Source: Nocardia sp. NBC_01503 (GTDB taxonomy: Bacteria; Actinomycetota; Actinomycetes; Mycobacteriales; Mycobacteriaceae). From it: 64,000 nt of DNA. Shown here one piece after another: positions 42,467-51,629 of this stretch. Location of the stretch: assembly GCF_036327755.1 (NCBI RefSeq), contig NZ_CP109596.1:2790001-2854000 (forward strand), read 5' to 3'. Position 1 is the first letter of the stretch; each line of letters begins with the position of its first letter. The position numbers were made by a program, and so were the translations under genes. The notes beneath the pieces were generated by a model. That model did not search any database and had not been told where the DNA came from. It worked only from the letters and a program-made list of their open reading frames with translations.

Positions 42467-42691
42467 ATGGCAACCCGTAAGGTGACTCTCTCACTCGATG
42501 AGGCGTCCTGGGCGTATGCCGAGCAGGCCGCGGCCCGCGCGGGTATGTCGCCCTCGGCCTGGATATCGCGGGCCGCGCGGCGCGAGGCGGTGCGCACCGG
42601 CTGCGGACCCGGCTTCGACCCGGTGCGGCTGGCGCTGGACGACGAGGCGGAGCTGGCCGCCGCGGAGCAGGAGTTGCGTGCGCAGGGGTGA
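42467..42691 (+). CDS. RHH-type antitoxin candidate
   Basis: 74 residues, starting MATRKVTLSLDEASWAYAEQ, a beta strand followed by a helix and the turn AGMSPSAWISRAARREAV, characteristic of ribbon-helix-helix antitoxins. It ends in an acidic tail (LALDDEAELAAAEQELRAQG) that could bind a toxin. AAAAGGT precedes the ATG. It overlaps the following gene by 14 bases, typical of antitoxin-toxin operons. RHH proteins dimerise and bind their own promoter; a small dyad-rich promoter region lies upstream. Antitoxin function is inferred from context. Confidence 0.72.
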   Translation: MATRKVTLSLDEASWAYAEQAAARAGMSPSAWISRAARREAVRTGCGPGFDPVRLALDDEAELAAAEQELRAQG

Positions 42692-42974
42692 AGTCTGGGT
42701 TTATCACCCGCACGGCTCCGCCCGCATTCGCAATATCCTGCTGATCAGCAGCGACGGTATCAATGAGTCGCCGCGACCCTGGTTGATCGCCGCCGAGGTG
42801 ATGGACGAGGATCCGCGCGACATTCTCGCGGTGCCGATTCCCGGGCACGGTTGGGTGCACGCGGGCAATCTCGGTCGTATCTACCGGGATTGGCTGGCCG
42901 AGCGCATCGACGAGGTCGACACCGAGACCGCCGAGCGAATCGACACAGCGCTGCGCGCCGCCATGGATCTGTGA
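42678..42974 (+). CDS. MazF/PemK-like toxin candidate
   Basis: 98 residues from GTG 42678, inside the end of the antitoxin gene. VRRGEVWVYHPHG resembles the MazF start (R-R-G-E/D-V-W), and RIRNILLISSDGINES corresponds to R-P-V-L-V-V-S-x-D-x-x-N. The C-terminal part, IYRDWLAERIDEVDTETAERID, matches the family's helix. The usual Pro after the conserved Arg is replaced, so this is a divergent member. MazF toxins cleave RNA. I infer type II toxin action from the overlap with the RHH gene; it is untested. Confidence 0.6.
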   Translation: MRRGEVWVYHPHGSARIRNILLISSDGINESPRPWLIAAEVMDEDPRDILAVPIPGHGWVHAGNLGRIYRDWLAERIDEVDTETAERIDTALRAAMDL

Positions 42975-43023
42975 GATCGTTCCTCCCGGTCCAACCCATA
43001 CATTCTCCAGAAGTGAGGAACCC

Positions 43024-43350
43024 GTGCGGATTTCCCTGATCGCCGCCGCGCTCGTTGCGCTGCCGCTGTTGGCCGGTTGTGGTGGCGGCGGTGACGACAA
43101 GCCCGCCGTCTCGCAGGCCGAGATCTCCAAGTCGCTGCAGGACGGTGGCCTCAAGGATGAGAAGCTCGCCAACTGTGCGGCGAAACTCTTTGTGGACGAG
43201 GGGATTTCGCAGGATGGGCTGCGCCTCATGATCAAGAACGACACCAAGAACGCCACCGCCACCGATCCGGAGTCGATGGGTTTGAGCGGTGCGGATGCCG
43301 ACAAGGCGCGCTCGGCCACCAATAAGATCGTCAGTGAGTGCCTGAAGTAG
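43024..43350 (+). CDS. Small lipoprotein of unknown function (paralogue 1)
   Basis: 108 residues from GTG 43024. VRISLIAAALVALPLLAGC is a signal peptide with lipobox LLAGC. The mature domain contains EISKSLQDGGLKDEKLANC and NKIVSECLK, two cysteines conserved with the next gene's product. The mature protein is probably a small disulfide-linked helical domain on the outer side of the membrane. The next gene downstream encodes a related lipoprotein. Upstream there is only a short spacer after the toxin gene, but promoter sharing is not clear. Confidence 0.8.
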   Translation: MRISLIAAALVALPLLAGCGGGGDDKPAVSQAEISKSLQDGGLKDEKLANCAAKLFVDEGISQDGLRLMIKNDTKNATATDPESMGLSGADADKARSATNKIVSECLK

Positions 43351-43457
43351 TTTCACACCGGCGCTTTTGGCGTTTCCCTAGCCGATCGTAAGCGTCGGCG
43401 CGCACTCTCGGGTGACGGCGAACGAACCCCCCGTCGCCCGAGAGATCGAGGAATGCC

Positions 43458-43889
43458 ATGAGGAAAACCGCTATCGCCGTGGCGCTGCTGGCGTTGCCCC
43501 TGCTCGCCGCCTGTAGCAGCGAGGACAAGTCCGGTGCGCCCGTCAATCCGGTCTCGGCGACCACCCCGGCGGTCGCCGTCACCACCACCGCACCCGCGGT
43601 CACCACGACCACCACCTCCTCGGGCGTCGCCACCACCAGCGGTGCGCCGACGAGCGGTACGCTCACCGCTCCGCAGATCTCGAAGTCCTTGCAGGACAAG
43701 GCCGGACTCGACTCGAAGACCGCCGACTGCGTGGCCGGAATCTACGTCGACGAGGGGCTGTCCCAGAGCGGTATCCAGAAGCTCATCGACCACGGCTACA
43801 ACAATCCGGTCGGCATCGGTCTCACCGGCGACGACCTCCGCAAGGCCGGAACCGCCACCAAACGCATAGTCACCGAATGCGTTCGGTGA
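43458..43889 (+). CDS. Small lipoprotein of unknown function (paralogue 2)
   Basis: 143 residues. MRKTAIAVALLALPLLAAC is a signal peptide with lipobox LLAAC. A Thr/Ala/Val-rich linker of about 45 residues (VTTTAPAVTTTTTS) separates the lipid anchor from the domain. The domain, ISKSLQDKAGLDSKTADC onward with a final IVTECVR, is clearly related to the preceding gene's product (ISKSLQDGGL, IVSECLK). The two look like a tandem duplication. Followed by a strong terminator at 43919-43942. Function unknown. Confidence 0.85.
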   Translation: MRKTAIAVALLALPLLAACSSEDKSGAPVNPVSATTPAVAVTTTAPAVTTTTTSSGVATTSGAPTSGTLTAPQISKSLQDKAGLDSKTADCVAGIYVDEGLSQSGIQKLIDHGYNNPVGIGLTGDDLRKAGTATKRIVTECVR

Positions 43890-43918
43890 TGAACAGCGGT
43901 TCGAACCGGGCATGAAAA

Positions 43919-43942
43919 AAACCCGCTCGCAGGAGCGGGTTT
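43919..43942 (+). terminator. Intrinsic terminator of the lipoprotein gene
   Basis: AAACCCGCTC (43919-43928) pairs with GAGCGGGTTT (43933-43942) around GCAG, then TTCC. A good rho-independent hairpin. Confidence 0.88.
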
Positions 43943-43951
43943 TCCATTCTG

Positions 43952-44022
43952 AGCCGATGACGGGAATCGAACCCGCGCTACCTGCTTGGGAAGCAGGAGT
44001 TCTACCATTGAACTACATCGGC
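43952..44022 (-). tRNA. tRNA-Gly (anticodon CCC)
   Basis: The complement folds into a standard cloverleaf: acceptor GCCGATG with CATCGGC, D-stem region TAGTTCAATGGTAGA, anticodon stem CCTGC/GCAGG around the loop TTCCCAA (anticodon CCC), and T-arm GCGGGTTCGAATCCCGT. The length is 71 nt and CCA is not encoded. The same tRNA lies beside dcd in mycobacteria (from memory). Confidence 0.95.
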
Positions 44023-44336
44023 AGTGCCTCTTGACGCGTTCGCGACTCTATCAGACCGGGTCCGGCGGGACGCAACCCTTTCCCCATTCGCCCAGCTCCG
44101 CGCGTGTTCGGGGGTCTGTGCGCCGCTGCTCCGAGGTGATTCCTGTGAGTGTTTCGCCGTGTCCCGGGCGGCGCGCCGGAGATCGGAGCGCAATTCCGCG
44201 AACCGCCGGGTTTTGTACGGCAGCGGTCGTAGACTGTCTCCCAGGGTCGAAAGCCCGTCCACCACAGTAACTTTGGGATGCGCTGGACGTTTGCGGGTGC
44301 GCGTGCGGCTGGTGCTGCCCTGCTCGGGGGTGACGT
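44023..44336. other. 314-bp region between tRNA-Gly and ctaD
   Basis: No gene is seen. It should hold the promoter of the tRNA on one strand and of ctaD on the other. A candidate -10 (TAGACT) lies around 44229-44234, followed by the AT-richer segment ACAGTAACTTTGG near 44263-44275. Confidence 0.45.
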
Positions 44337-46097
44337 ATGACCGCGGTGCCATCGCGGGATATCCCGCAACTCGAGGCCGTGCGGCCTTCCACTCGTCGGC
44401 GAGAACCCAAGGGGTCCTTCCTCTGGAAGGCGATCACGACCACCGATCCCAAGGTGCTCGGGATCATGTACCTGTTCACGGCCATGACCTTCTTCCTCGT
44501 CGGCGGTCTGCTGGCCCTGCTGATGCGGGCGGAGCTGGCCCGGCCCGGCCTGCAATTCCTGTCGCCGGAGCAGTTCAACCAGCTGTTCACCATGCACGGC
44601 ACCATCATGCTGCTGTTCTATGCGACCCCGATCCTGTTCGGCTTCGCGAACGCGGTGCTGCCGCTGCAGATCGGCGCGCCCGATGTGGCGTTCCCGCGTT
44701 TGAACGCCTTCAGCTACTGGCTGTACCTGTTCGGCGCGACCATCGCGACGGCCGGATTCGTCACCCCGGGCGGTGCGGCCGACTTCGGCTGGACCGCGTA
44801 CACACCGCTCTCGGATATCGTGCACGCGCCGGGCGTCGGCGCGGATCTGTGGATCATGGGCCTGGCGGTCTCGGGTGTCGGCACCATTCTGGGTGGCGTC
44901 AATATGATCACCACGATCATCTGTCTGCGCTGCCCGGGTATGACCATGTTCCGCATGCCCATCTTCACCTGGAATATCCTGGTGACGAGTGTGCTTGTGC
45001 TGCTTGCCTTTCCAATTCTGACCGCGGCGCTGATGGCACTGGCGGTGGATCGGCATCTGGGTGCGCACATCTACGATCCCGCCAATGGCGGGGCGATTCT
45101 GTGGCAGCACCTGTTCTGGTTCTTCGGTCACCCGGAGGTATACATCGTGGCGCTGCCGTTCTTCGGCATCGTCACCGAGATCTTCCCGGTGTTCAGCCGC
45201 AAACCGCTATTCGGTTACAGCACACTGGTTTACGCGACACTCTCCATCGGGGCGCTGTCTGTGGCGGTCTGGGCGCACCACATGTACGCGACGGGATCGG
45301 TACTACTACCGTTCTTTTCGCTCATGACCTTCCTGATCGCGGTGCCGACGGGCGTGAAGTTCTTCAACTGGATCGGCACCATGTGGCGCGGGCAGTTGAC
45401 CTTCGAAACGCCCATGCTGTGGGCGCTGGGCTTCCTGGTGACATTCCTGTTCGGCGGTCTGTCGGGCGTCATCCTCGCGAGTCCGCCGCTCGACTTCCAC
45501 GTCTCCGATACCTACTTCGTGGTCGCGCACTTCCACTATGTGCTCTTCGGCACCATCGTGTTCGCGACCTTCGCGGGCATCTACTTCTGGTTTCCGAAGA
45601 TGACCGGCCGGCTCATGGACGAACGGCTGGGCAAACTCCATTTCTGGACCACGTTCTTCGGCTTCCACCTCACCTTCCTGGTGCAGCACTGGCTGGGGAA
45701 CGAAGGTATGCCGCGGCGGTACGCGGACTATCTGCCCAGCGACGGCTTCACCACGCTGAACACCATCTCGACCGTCGGCTCCTTCGTACTCGGGCTGTCG
45801 ATGATCACGTTCGTCTGGAATGTCTTCAAGAGCTACCGCTTCGGCGAAGTGGTCACGGTCGACGATCCGTGGGGTTACGGCAACTCCCTGGAGTGGGCCA
45901 CGACTTGCCCGCCGCCGCGGCACAACTTCTACGAACTACCGCGCGTGCGCAGCGAACGCCCGGCCTTCGAACTGCACTATCCGCATATGGTCGACCGCAT
46001 GCGGGCCGAGGCGCATTCGAGTTGGCCGCTGCCCGCCCGCCAGGTCGTGGAACTCACCAAGACCCCGAAGGACGAGGTGACCGACGGCGGCAACTAG
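44337..46097 (+). CDS. ctaD: Cytochrome c oxidase subunit I
   Basis: 586-residue integral membrane haem-copper oxidase core subunit of the aa3-type terminal oxidase; reduces O2 to water and pumps protons. Seen: [17 protein letters not shown] (low-spin haem His), [19 protein letters not shown] (Cu-B His and the cross-linked Tyr), [10 protein letters not shown] (Cu-B His pair), and [20 protein letters not shown] (haem-binding His). Twelve helices fit. Start ATG 44337; a longer upstream frame lacks support. In actinomycetes this gene stands alone from the other subunits, as here. dcd follows with 9 bp separation. Confidence 0.97.
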   Translation: MTAVPSRDIPQLEAVRPSTRRREPKGSFLWKAITTTDPKVLGIMYLFTAMTFFLVGGLLALLMRAELARPGLQFLSPEQFNQLFTMHGTIMLLFYATPILFGFANAVLPLQIGAPDVAFPRLNAFSYWLYLFGATIATAGFVTPGGAADFGWTAYTPLSDIVHAPGVGADLWIMGLAVSGVGTILGGVNMITTIICLRCPGMTMFRMPIFTWNILVTSVLVLLAFPILTAALMALAVDRHLGAHIYDPANGGAILWQHLFWFFGHPEVYIVALPFFGIVTEIFPVFSRKPLFGYSTLVYATLSIGALSVAVWAHHMYATGSVLLPFFSLMTFLIAVPTGVKFFNWIGTMWRGQLTFETPMLWALGFLVTFLFGGLSGVILASPPLDFHVSDTYFVVAHFHYVLFGTIVFATFAGIYFWFPKMTGRLMDERLGKLHFWTTFFGFHLTFLVQHWLGNEGMPRRYADYLPSDGFTTLNTISTVGSFVLGLSMITFVWNVFKSYRFGEVVTVDDPWGYGNSLEWATTCPPPRHNFYELPRVRSERPAFELHYPHMVDRMRAEAHSSWPLPARQVVELTKTPKDEVTDGGN

Positions 46098-46106
46098 TCT
46101 CTTGGC

Positions 46107-46685
46107 GTGCTGCTTTCCGATCGCGACATCCGTAAGGAGATCGCCGAAGGGCGTCTCGGGCTGGACCCGTTCGACGACAAGCTGGTGCAGCCGTCGAGTA
46201 TCGATGTGCGGCTGGACAGTATGTTCCGGGTGTTCAACAACACCCGCTACACCCATATCGATCCCGCGCAACGGCAGGACGAGCTGACCACGCTGGTCGA
46301 ACCCGGCGTGAACGAGCCGTTCGTGCTGCACCCGGGCGAGTTCGTGCTGGGCTCCACCCTCGAGGTGTGCACCCTGCCGGACGATCTCGCGGGCCGCCTC
46401 GAGGGTAAGTCGAGCCTGGGCCGCCTCGGCCTGCTCACGCACTCGACCGCGGGCTTCATCGATCCGGGATTCAGCGGGCACATCACCCTGGAGCTCTCGA
46501 ATGTGGCGAACCTGCCCATCACCCTGTGGCCCGGTATGAAGATCGGACAGCTGTGCCTGTTCCGGTTGAGCAGCCCGGCCGAGAACCCGTACGGCAGTGC
46601 CGCGGCGGGCTCGAAGTATCAGGGTCAGCGCGGCCCCACACCGTCGCGGGCGTACCTCAACTTCCAAACGCCCGAAGGCAACTGA
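46107..46685 (+). CDS. dcd: dCTP deaminase, dUMP-forming (bifunctional dCTP deaminase/dUTPase type)
   Basis: 192 residues from GTG 46107. Converts dCTP to dUMP (via dUTP), supplying thymidylate synthesis and removing excess d[20 protein letters not shown] is the family start. [17 protein letters not shown] contains the trimer and substrate region; [35 protein letters not shown] (quoted in part: [14 protein letters not shown]) contains the catalytic Glu. Same neighbour tRNA-Gly as in mycobacteria, where the enzyme is bifunctional. Its start lies 9 bases after ctaD; it may be read through from the ctaD promoter. Confidence 0.96.
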   Translation: MLLSDRDIRKEIAEGRLGLDPFDDKLVQPSSIDVRLDSMFRVFNNTRYTHIDPAQRQDELTTLVEPGVNEPFVLHPGEFVLGSTLEVCTLPDDLAGRLEGKSSLGRLGLLTHSTAGFIDPGFSGHITLELSNVANLPITLWPGMKIGQLCLFRLSSPAENPYGSAAAGSKYQGQRGPTPSRAYLNFQTPEGN

Positions 46686-46819
46686 GCTCTGCGGGTGTAC
46701 GGAACGCTCCGCGCGTCGTAAGGTGGCGGCGACAGGTACGGTGACCTCACCGTAATATGCTCCGCTCGCACGTCGTTCGGTGTGGAAGCGCGGTCAGTGT
46801 GGCAATGAATGGGCAGCGA

Positions 46820-48172
46820 ATGAGTTCGGTACTGGGAGTTTCCGTGGGGGCGGGCGCGGTTCGCGTGGCACGCCCGCATGCCGGGAACTCCGCCGAGCGC
46901 GGCACGGTGCAATCGCATGCGGCCGAATCCTTCGATGTGCAGGCCGTTCCGGTCGGTGAGCGCCGGGTCGAGGAGTTGGCCGCCGATGCCATCGGTGCGG
47001 TGCTGGCGGCTGATCCGCAGATCACCGCCACCGCCATCGCCTATCGCGATGAACAGCACGCGCGGGCGATTCGGGCCGAGCTGGCCCGTCGCCAGTTCAC
47101 CAACTACGAACTCGTGCCGGATGTGATCGCGGCCCTGGAGTTCCTCGAATTCTCCGGTGAGCTGCAGGGATTCGGTACGGTCGCGCTCTACGATCTGGGT
47201 GCGTCCGGACTCTCGGTGACCGTGGTCGATACCGCTACGCGCCAGGTGAGTTACACCGAGCGCACCAGCGATATCAGTGGCGATTACCTGGATTCGCTGA
47301 TTCGGGAGCAGCAGATAGCCTCCGGCCGGATCGCACATCCGCCGGACGCGGCCGGACTGGCCGCACTGGACGCGCTGTGCCGCACCGCGAAAGAGCAACT
47401 CTCCGAGAGCAGTGCGGTGGCGCTGCCCTCCACCGAGGGTCTGGTGCTGCTGTCCCAGGAGAACTTCGAAGCGCTGATCATGCTGGCCGTGGAGTCTTCG
47501 GCGCGCATGGCGCGCGATGTGATCCTGCGGTCCGAGCAGCCGGTGCAGGCGGTCGCGCTGATCGGCGGCTGCGCCCAGATTCCGCTGGTGGCACGGGTTT
47601 TGCGGCGCTGGCTGGGGGTACCGGTGCTGGTGCCCGCGAATCCGGGCACGGTCGCCACCCGCGGTGCCACGATGCTGGCGCGTCCGATGCGGCAGCGCCC
47701 CGCGGCCGCACCCTTCACCTCGGCCTTCGAGAATTCGATTCCGGCACAGCACGACTCGGACCCGCCGCTGCTATCCAGCGCCGGCGCGGTGGAGAAGTTC
47801 AGTCGTCGCCGGGAGATCAGCATTGCCGGGGTGGCGGTGGGCGCGCTGGTCGTGGTCGCCGCCATCGGCGTCTCGCTGGGCTGGGGTCCGCAAGTGCTGG
47901 AGCATGATTCGCAGAGCTCGGACGCGGCGACCAGCTCCGCGGTGGCCACCACCACGCGTCCGTCCACCGAGACCACCACGGTCGCGCCCACCACCACCGA
48001 TGCCACCAATGAGTCCCTGGCCGCGCCACCGCCGCGCCGCGAGACGACCACCACCACCGAGGCCCCGCCCCCGCCGGGACCGAACACCATCACCATCATT
48101 CCGGGCCTGCCGCCGGTGATCGTGCCCACCTTGCCGCCGCTGTTCCCGGCTCCCGCCGCGCCCGCGGGCTGA
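46820..48172 (+). CDS. Hsp70-like protein with transmembrane helix and Pro/Thr-rich extracellular tail
   Basis: About 450 residues from ATG 46820; an ATG at 46805 is possible. The N-terminal ~320 residues have the actin/Hsp70 ATPase fold. VALYDLGASGLSVTVVD is the phosphate-2 type strand, ISGDYLDSLIREQ and ALDALCRTAKEQLSESSAV follow the usual DnaK order, and QAVALIGGCAQIPLVARVL is the adenosine motif. The first phosphate motif (normally GIDLGTTxS) is degenerate (VLGVSVGAGAVRVA). Then a single membrane helix (REISIAGVAVGALVVVAAIGVSLGW) and a Thr/Pro-rich tail. No substrate-binding domain is present. Probably a sensor or envelope-assembly factor rather than a classical chaperone. Confidence 0.85.
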   Translation: MSSVLGVSVGAGAVRVARPHAGNSAERGTVQSHAAESFDVQAVPVGERRVEELAADAIGAVLAADPQITATAIAYRDEQHARAIRAELARRQFTNYELVPDVIAALEFLEFSGELQGFGTVALYDLGASGLSVTVVDTATRQVSYTERTSDISGDYLDSLIREQQIASGRIAHPPDAAGLAALDALCRTAKEQLSESSAVALPSTEGLVLLSQENFEALIMLAVESSARMARDVILRSEQPVQAVALIGGCAQIPLVARVLRRWLGVPVLVPANPGTVATRGATMLARPMRQRPAAAPFTSAFENSIPAQHDSDPPLLSSAGAVEKFSRRREISIAGVAVGALVVVAAIGVSLGWGPQVLEHDSQSSDAATSSAVATTTRPSTETTTVAPTTTDATNESLAAPPPRRETTTTTEAPPPPGPNTITIIPGLPPVIVPTLPPLFPAPAAPAG

Positions 48173-48300
48173 CGTAGCACGGCCACTGCGCTGCCACTCG
48201 GCATGAGTTCACCCGCCGAGTCCGCCCCGTCGACTGCCAGGAAATGGGGCGGACTCGGCGGGTCCGGCGCCTGCCGCGCCGGTGCGAGAACCGGCTGCGT

Positions 48301-48750
48301 TCAGTCCTCGCCTTCGGTTCCCACCGCCAGAGCTGTCGTAATGAGCATCGACAGGGGTGGGAGTGGACGATCGCGGGCGGGCGGCACCACCCAGTGACAG
48401 CCTTCGCGGGTCCAGCGACCGAGTCCGGTGGGCAGCATGACCGCGCTGCCGACCGCGGGTATACCGATATCGAGGCGGTTGAGCACCTCCATGATCTGCG
48501 CGTCGGGATGGGCGTCGGGCTCGGTGAGAAAACTCCAGCGAATCTGTCTGGCCAGCATGGGACCGCTGCGCCGCTGCTGATGCAGTGTGCTGCGGACCTT
48601 TTCGGCGCGCGGGACGGGCAGGTGCAGCACCCCGACCTCGCCCGTCACGGGAAGCATGACGAAGCCGCCGCGTTCGGTCACCGGAAGCCCGAATTCGTGC
48701 CGGTAGAAGGACACCCAGTCCTGCACCGTTCTCAGCTTGTCCGTGTTCAC
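48301..48750 (-). CDS. Protein of unknown function, paralogue of the 22900-23346 gene
   Basis: 149 residues from the second GTG (48750), with AAGGAG 7 bases upstream. It begins VNTDKLRTVQDWVSFYRHEFG. Shared positions with the 22.9-kb product are FYRxxFGLP, GFVMLPVTGEVG, a central region ending in IRWSFLTEPDAH, and VMLPTGLGRWTREG followed by HWVVPP. No membrane segment or signal. It is divergent from the XRE/TPR regulator (starts 48750 and 48950), a layout suggesting that the regulator controls it, or that both act together. I do not recognise a catalytic motif, so the function is unknown. Confidence 0.7.
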   Translation of the reverse strand: MNTDKLRTVQDWVSFYRHEFGLPVTERGGFVMLPVTGEVGVLHLPVPRAEKVRSTLHQQRRSGPMLARQIRWSFLTEPDAHPDAQIMEVLNRLDIGIPAVGSAVMLPTGLGRWTREGCHWVVPPARDRPLPPLSMLITTALAVGTEGED

Positions 48751-48949
48751 CACCCGACTCCTTGCCTCCCGATTCCAGGGTGGGGCCGGGCGGACGATGC
48801 GGGAATGCCGGTACGCCCTCCTTGCGCTGCCCAATCACTGCCACTGCTACCGGCACGTAAGCGACTGATACCAGCTACATCTCGGCTGTGGCAGCTGTCA
48901 CGATGCACTCGTACCCTGGACATCGGAGTTCGTTCGGAAGGATGACATC

Positions 48950-50341
48950 GTGGTCCGGCAGTGGTCAGGTAAAGAGGCCCGTGCCCTCCGCGATGCCAAA
49001 CGGATGAGTATCCGGGAGTTCGCGGCACATTTGGGTGTGCACGAACGCCTGGTTTCGAAGTGGGAGGCCGGTGGCGATCGGGTCCATCCCCGCCCCGTCA
49101 ATCAGGCCGCTCTCGATACCTCCCTTGCCAGGTCCGACGATGTTGTGCGGGCACGGTTCGCGGCTTTGATCGACCAGCCCTTGATCGACCGCCCCGTACC
49201 CGGTTTCGATGTGCGCCAGGGCGTTCCGGCGCAGGCCAGTTATTCCAGCGACGCGGAACTGCTGGCACTCGTCGATACGGGTGCGATGAGGGGCGATGCG
49301 TTAGCGGCTATTTCGGAGAGGGATCTGATCATGGCGGCTGCCCATGAAGCAAGTGAGCATGCGGGCCGGGCGGAGGGTTCCAATGTGGGTGCCACCACGC
49401 TGGAACAGCTCGATGCCGATGTCACGCGTATCGCCAATGACTATGTGCACGTACCCCCCGTGCCCATGATGGTGGAGATGCTGCGGGTGCGCCGCCGGGT
49501 CTACCGCCTGCTCGAGGGGCATCAGCGTCCGGCCGATACCGGGCATCTGTATCTGCTCGCGGGCACGCTCTCCGGTCTGCTGGCCAATGCCAGCACCGAT
49601 CTCGGCTATGTCGACGCCGCCGGTGAACAGGCAAGAGCCGCTTGGGCTTACGCGGAGTTGTGTGAGCACAACGGTTTACGGGCCTGGACCCGCGGGATGC
49701 AGGCGCTCATCGAGTACTGGTCGGAGCGGCCGCGGCGTGCGGTACTGCTGGCACAGAGCGGACAGCAGTACGCGGAGTCCGCCACCTCGCAGGTGCGGTT
49801 GCACAATATCGAGGCGCGCATCTGGTCCCGGCTCGGTTCGCCCGCCGATACCGAGCGGTGTATTCGCGCCGCGGACGATGCGCGGGACGGCAACTCCAGT
49901 GACACGCTGCACGACGAGGTCGGCGGCGTCTTCGGTTTCAACCAGCCCAAGGCGCAGTACTACGCGGGCGCGACCTATATCCATCTGGGTCAGGCCGAGC
50001 CCGCGCTGGAGGCGACCCGCCGCGCCATCGACCTGTATTCGAACGGGCCCACCGAACAGCGCTCGTACGGTGCGGAATCCCTGGCCAGGGTGGACAGTGC
50101 CGCCGCGCACCTGATCAACGGCAGTTTGGACGGCGCCGCCGAGGCGCTGCAACCGGTCCTGCAGCTCGATGAGGACAAGCGCATCGCGCAATTGGAGGAG
50201 CGCCTCACCGGCCTGCGTCAGCGTCTCACCTGCCCGGAGTTCCGGGAGGCCATCGAGGCCCGGCACCTGGACGAGCGAATCGAGGAGTTCTGCGGTACCA
50301 CCGCCGCCAAGGGCATGCTGCCGCCCGATTCGCCGCGTTGA
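48950..50341 (+). CDS. XRE-type helix-turn-helix regulator with TPR-like C-terminal region
   Basis: 463 residues from GTG 48950. The N-terminal HTH (ALRDAKRMSIREFAAHLGVHERLVSKWEAGG) spans about residues 12-42, with the XRE-like recognition around SIREFAAHLGVHERLVSKW (quoted as two overlapping parts). The C-terminal ~300 residues are repeating helical pairs (e.g. AGTLSGLLANASTDLGYVDAAG, GATYIHLGQAEPALEATRRA), likely a TPR domain that binds peptides or proteins. This is a common actinomycete signalling-regulator design. Divergent from the 149-residue unknown gene; the 199-bp gap should hold both promoters. Confidence 0.88.
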   Translation: MVRQWSGKEARALRDAKRMSIREFAAHLGVHERLVSKWEAGGDRVHPRPVNQAALDTSLARSDDVVRARFAALIDQPLIDRPVPGFDVRQGVPAQASYSSDAELLALVDTGAMRGDALAAISERDLIMAAAHEASEHAGRAEGSNVGATTLEQLDADVTRIANDYVHVPPVPMMVEMLRVRRRVYRLLEGHQRPADTGHLYLLAGTLSGLLANASTDLGYVDAAGEQARAAWAYAELCEHNGLRAWTRGMQALIEYWSERPRRAVLLAQSGQQYAESATSQVRLHNIEARIWSRLGSPADTERCIRAADDARDGNSSDTLHDEVGGVFGFNQPKAQYYAGATYIHLGQAEPALEATRRAIDLYSNGPTEQRSYGAESLARVDSAAAHLINGSLDGAAEALQPVLQLDEDKRIAQLEERLTGLRQRLTCPEFREAIEARHLDERIEEFCGTTAAKGMLPPDSPR

Positions 50342-50378
50342 AAAAAGCTGGTTGCGGACGGATGGCACCATTGGACGG

Positions 50379-51629
50379 GTGAGTCCTTCCAGTCACCTAC
50401 CGCATAAGTCCCCGCGCGTCCTGGAGCAGTCGACCAAACTCCAGAACGTGGTCTACGAGATCCGGGGGCCGGTACACGCACACGCGGCGCGACTGGAATC
50501 CGAGGGCCACCGCATCCTCAAGCTCAATATCGGCAATCCCGCGCCGTTCGGCTTCGACGCGCCCGATGTGATCATGCGTGACATCATCGCCGCCCTGCCG
50601 TACGCGCAGGGTTACTCCGAGTCCAAGGGCATTCTCTCCGCGCGCCGGGCCATCGTGACCCGCTACGAGGTGGTGCCGGGCTTCCCGAAGTTCGATGTGG
50701 ACGATGTCTACCTGGGCAATGGCGTCTCCGAGCTGATCACCATCACCATGCAGGCGTTGTTGAACAATGGCGACGAGGTGCTGCTGCCCGCGCCGGACTA
50801 TCCGCTGTGGACGGCCATGACCAGCCTCGCCGGTGGTACGCCGGTGCACTACCTCTGCGATGAATCCAATGGCTGGCAGCCGGATATCGCCGATATGGAA
50901 TCCAAGATCACCGACAAGACCAAGGCGATTGTCGTGATCAACCCGAACAATCCGACGGGTGCGGTGTACTCGGCGGAGGTGCTGCAGCAGATTGTCGACC
51001 TGGCGCGCAAGCATCAACTGCTGCTGCTCGCGGATGAGATCTACGACAAGATCCTGTACGACGACGCCAAGCATATTTCGCTGGCCTCGCTCGCCCCGGA
51101 CCTGCTGTGCCTGACCTTCAACGGGCTCTCCAAGGCGTATCGGGTGGCGGGTTACCGCTCCGGCTGGCTGGTGATCACCGGGCCGACCGATCATGCAGAG
51201 GGGTTCCTGGAGGGCATCTCACTGCTGGCCTCGTCGCGGCTGTGCCCGAATGTGCCCGCGCAGCATGCCATTCAGGTGGCGCTCGGCGGGCATCAGAGCA
51301 TCGAGGATCTGATTCTGCCGGGTGGGCGACTACTCGAGCAGCGTGATGTGGCGTGGGAGAAGCTCAATACGATTCCGGGCGTCTCGTGTGTGAAGCCGGA
51401 GGGCGCGCTGTACGCGTTCCCGCGGCTGGATCCGGAAGTGCATGAGATCCACGATGATTCGAAGTTGGTGCTGGATCTGCTGTTGCAGGAGAAGATCCTG
51501 ATGGTGCAGGGGACCGGGTTCAACTGGCCGCACCATGACCACCTGCGCATCGTGACGCTGCCGTGGGCGCGCGACCTGTCCGTGGCGATCGAGCGATTCG
51601 GCAATTTCCTCGCGGGTTACCGTCAGTAG
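50379..51629 (+). CDS. aspC: Pyridoxal-phosphate aminotransferase (AspC/AlaT-like)
   Basis: 416 residues from GTG 50379. A fold-type I aminotransferase, probably alanine or aspartate. EGHRILKLNIGNPAPFGFDAP is the typical Iγ-class start; VVINPNNPTGAVYS holds the PLP-phosphate/Asn region; LADEIYDKILYDD and LTFNGLSKAYRVAGYRSGW carry the PLP Asp and the Schiff-base lysine in SKAYR; the Arg binding the substrate carboxylate is likely in DHLRIVTLPWARD. It matches M. tuberculosis AspC (Rv0337c) closely by eye. In corynebacteria such proteins act as alanine aminotransferase. The XRE gene lies 37 bp upstream. Confidence 0.94.
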   Translation: MSPSSHLPHKSPRVLEQSTKLQNVVYEIRGPVHAHAARLESEGHRILKLNIGNPAPFGFDAPDVIMRDIIAALPYAQGYSESKGILSARRAIVTRYEVVPGFPKFDVDDVYLGNGVSELITITMQALLNNGDEVLLPAPDYPLWTAMTSLAGGTPVHYLCDESNGWQPDIADMESKITDKTKAIVVINPNNPTGAVYSAEVLQQIVDLARKHQLLLLADEIYDKILYDDAKHISLASLAPDLLCLTFNGLSKAYRVAGYRSGWLVITGPTDHAEGFLEGISLLASSRLCPNVPAQHAIQVALGGHQSIEDLILPGGRLLEQRDVAWEKLNTIPGVSCVKPEGALYAFPRLDPEVHEIHDDSKLVLDLLLQEKILMVQGTGFNWPHHDHLRIVTLPWARDLSVAIERFGNFLAGYRQ

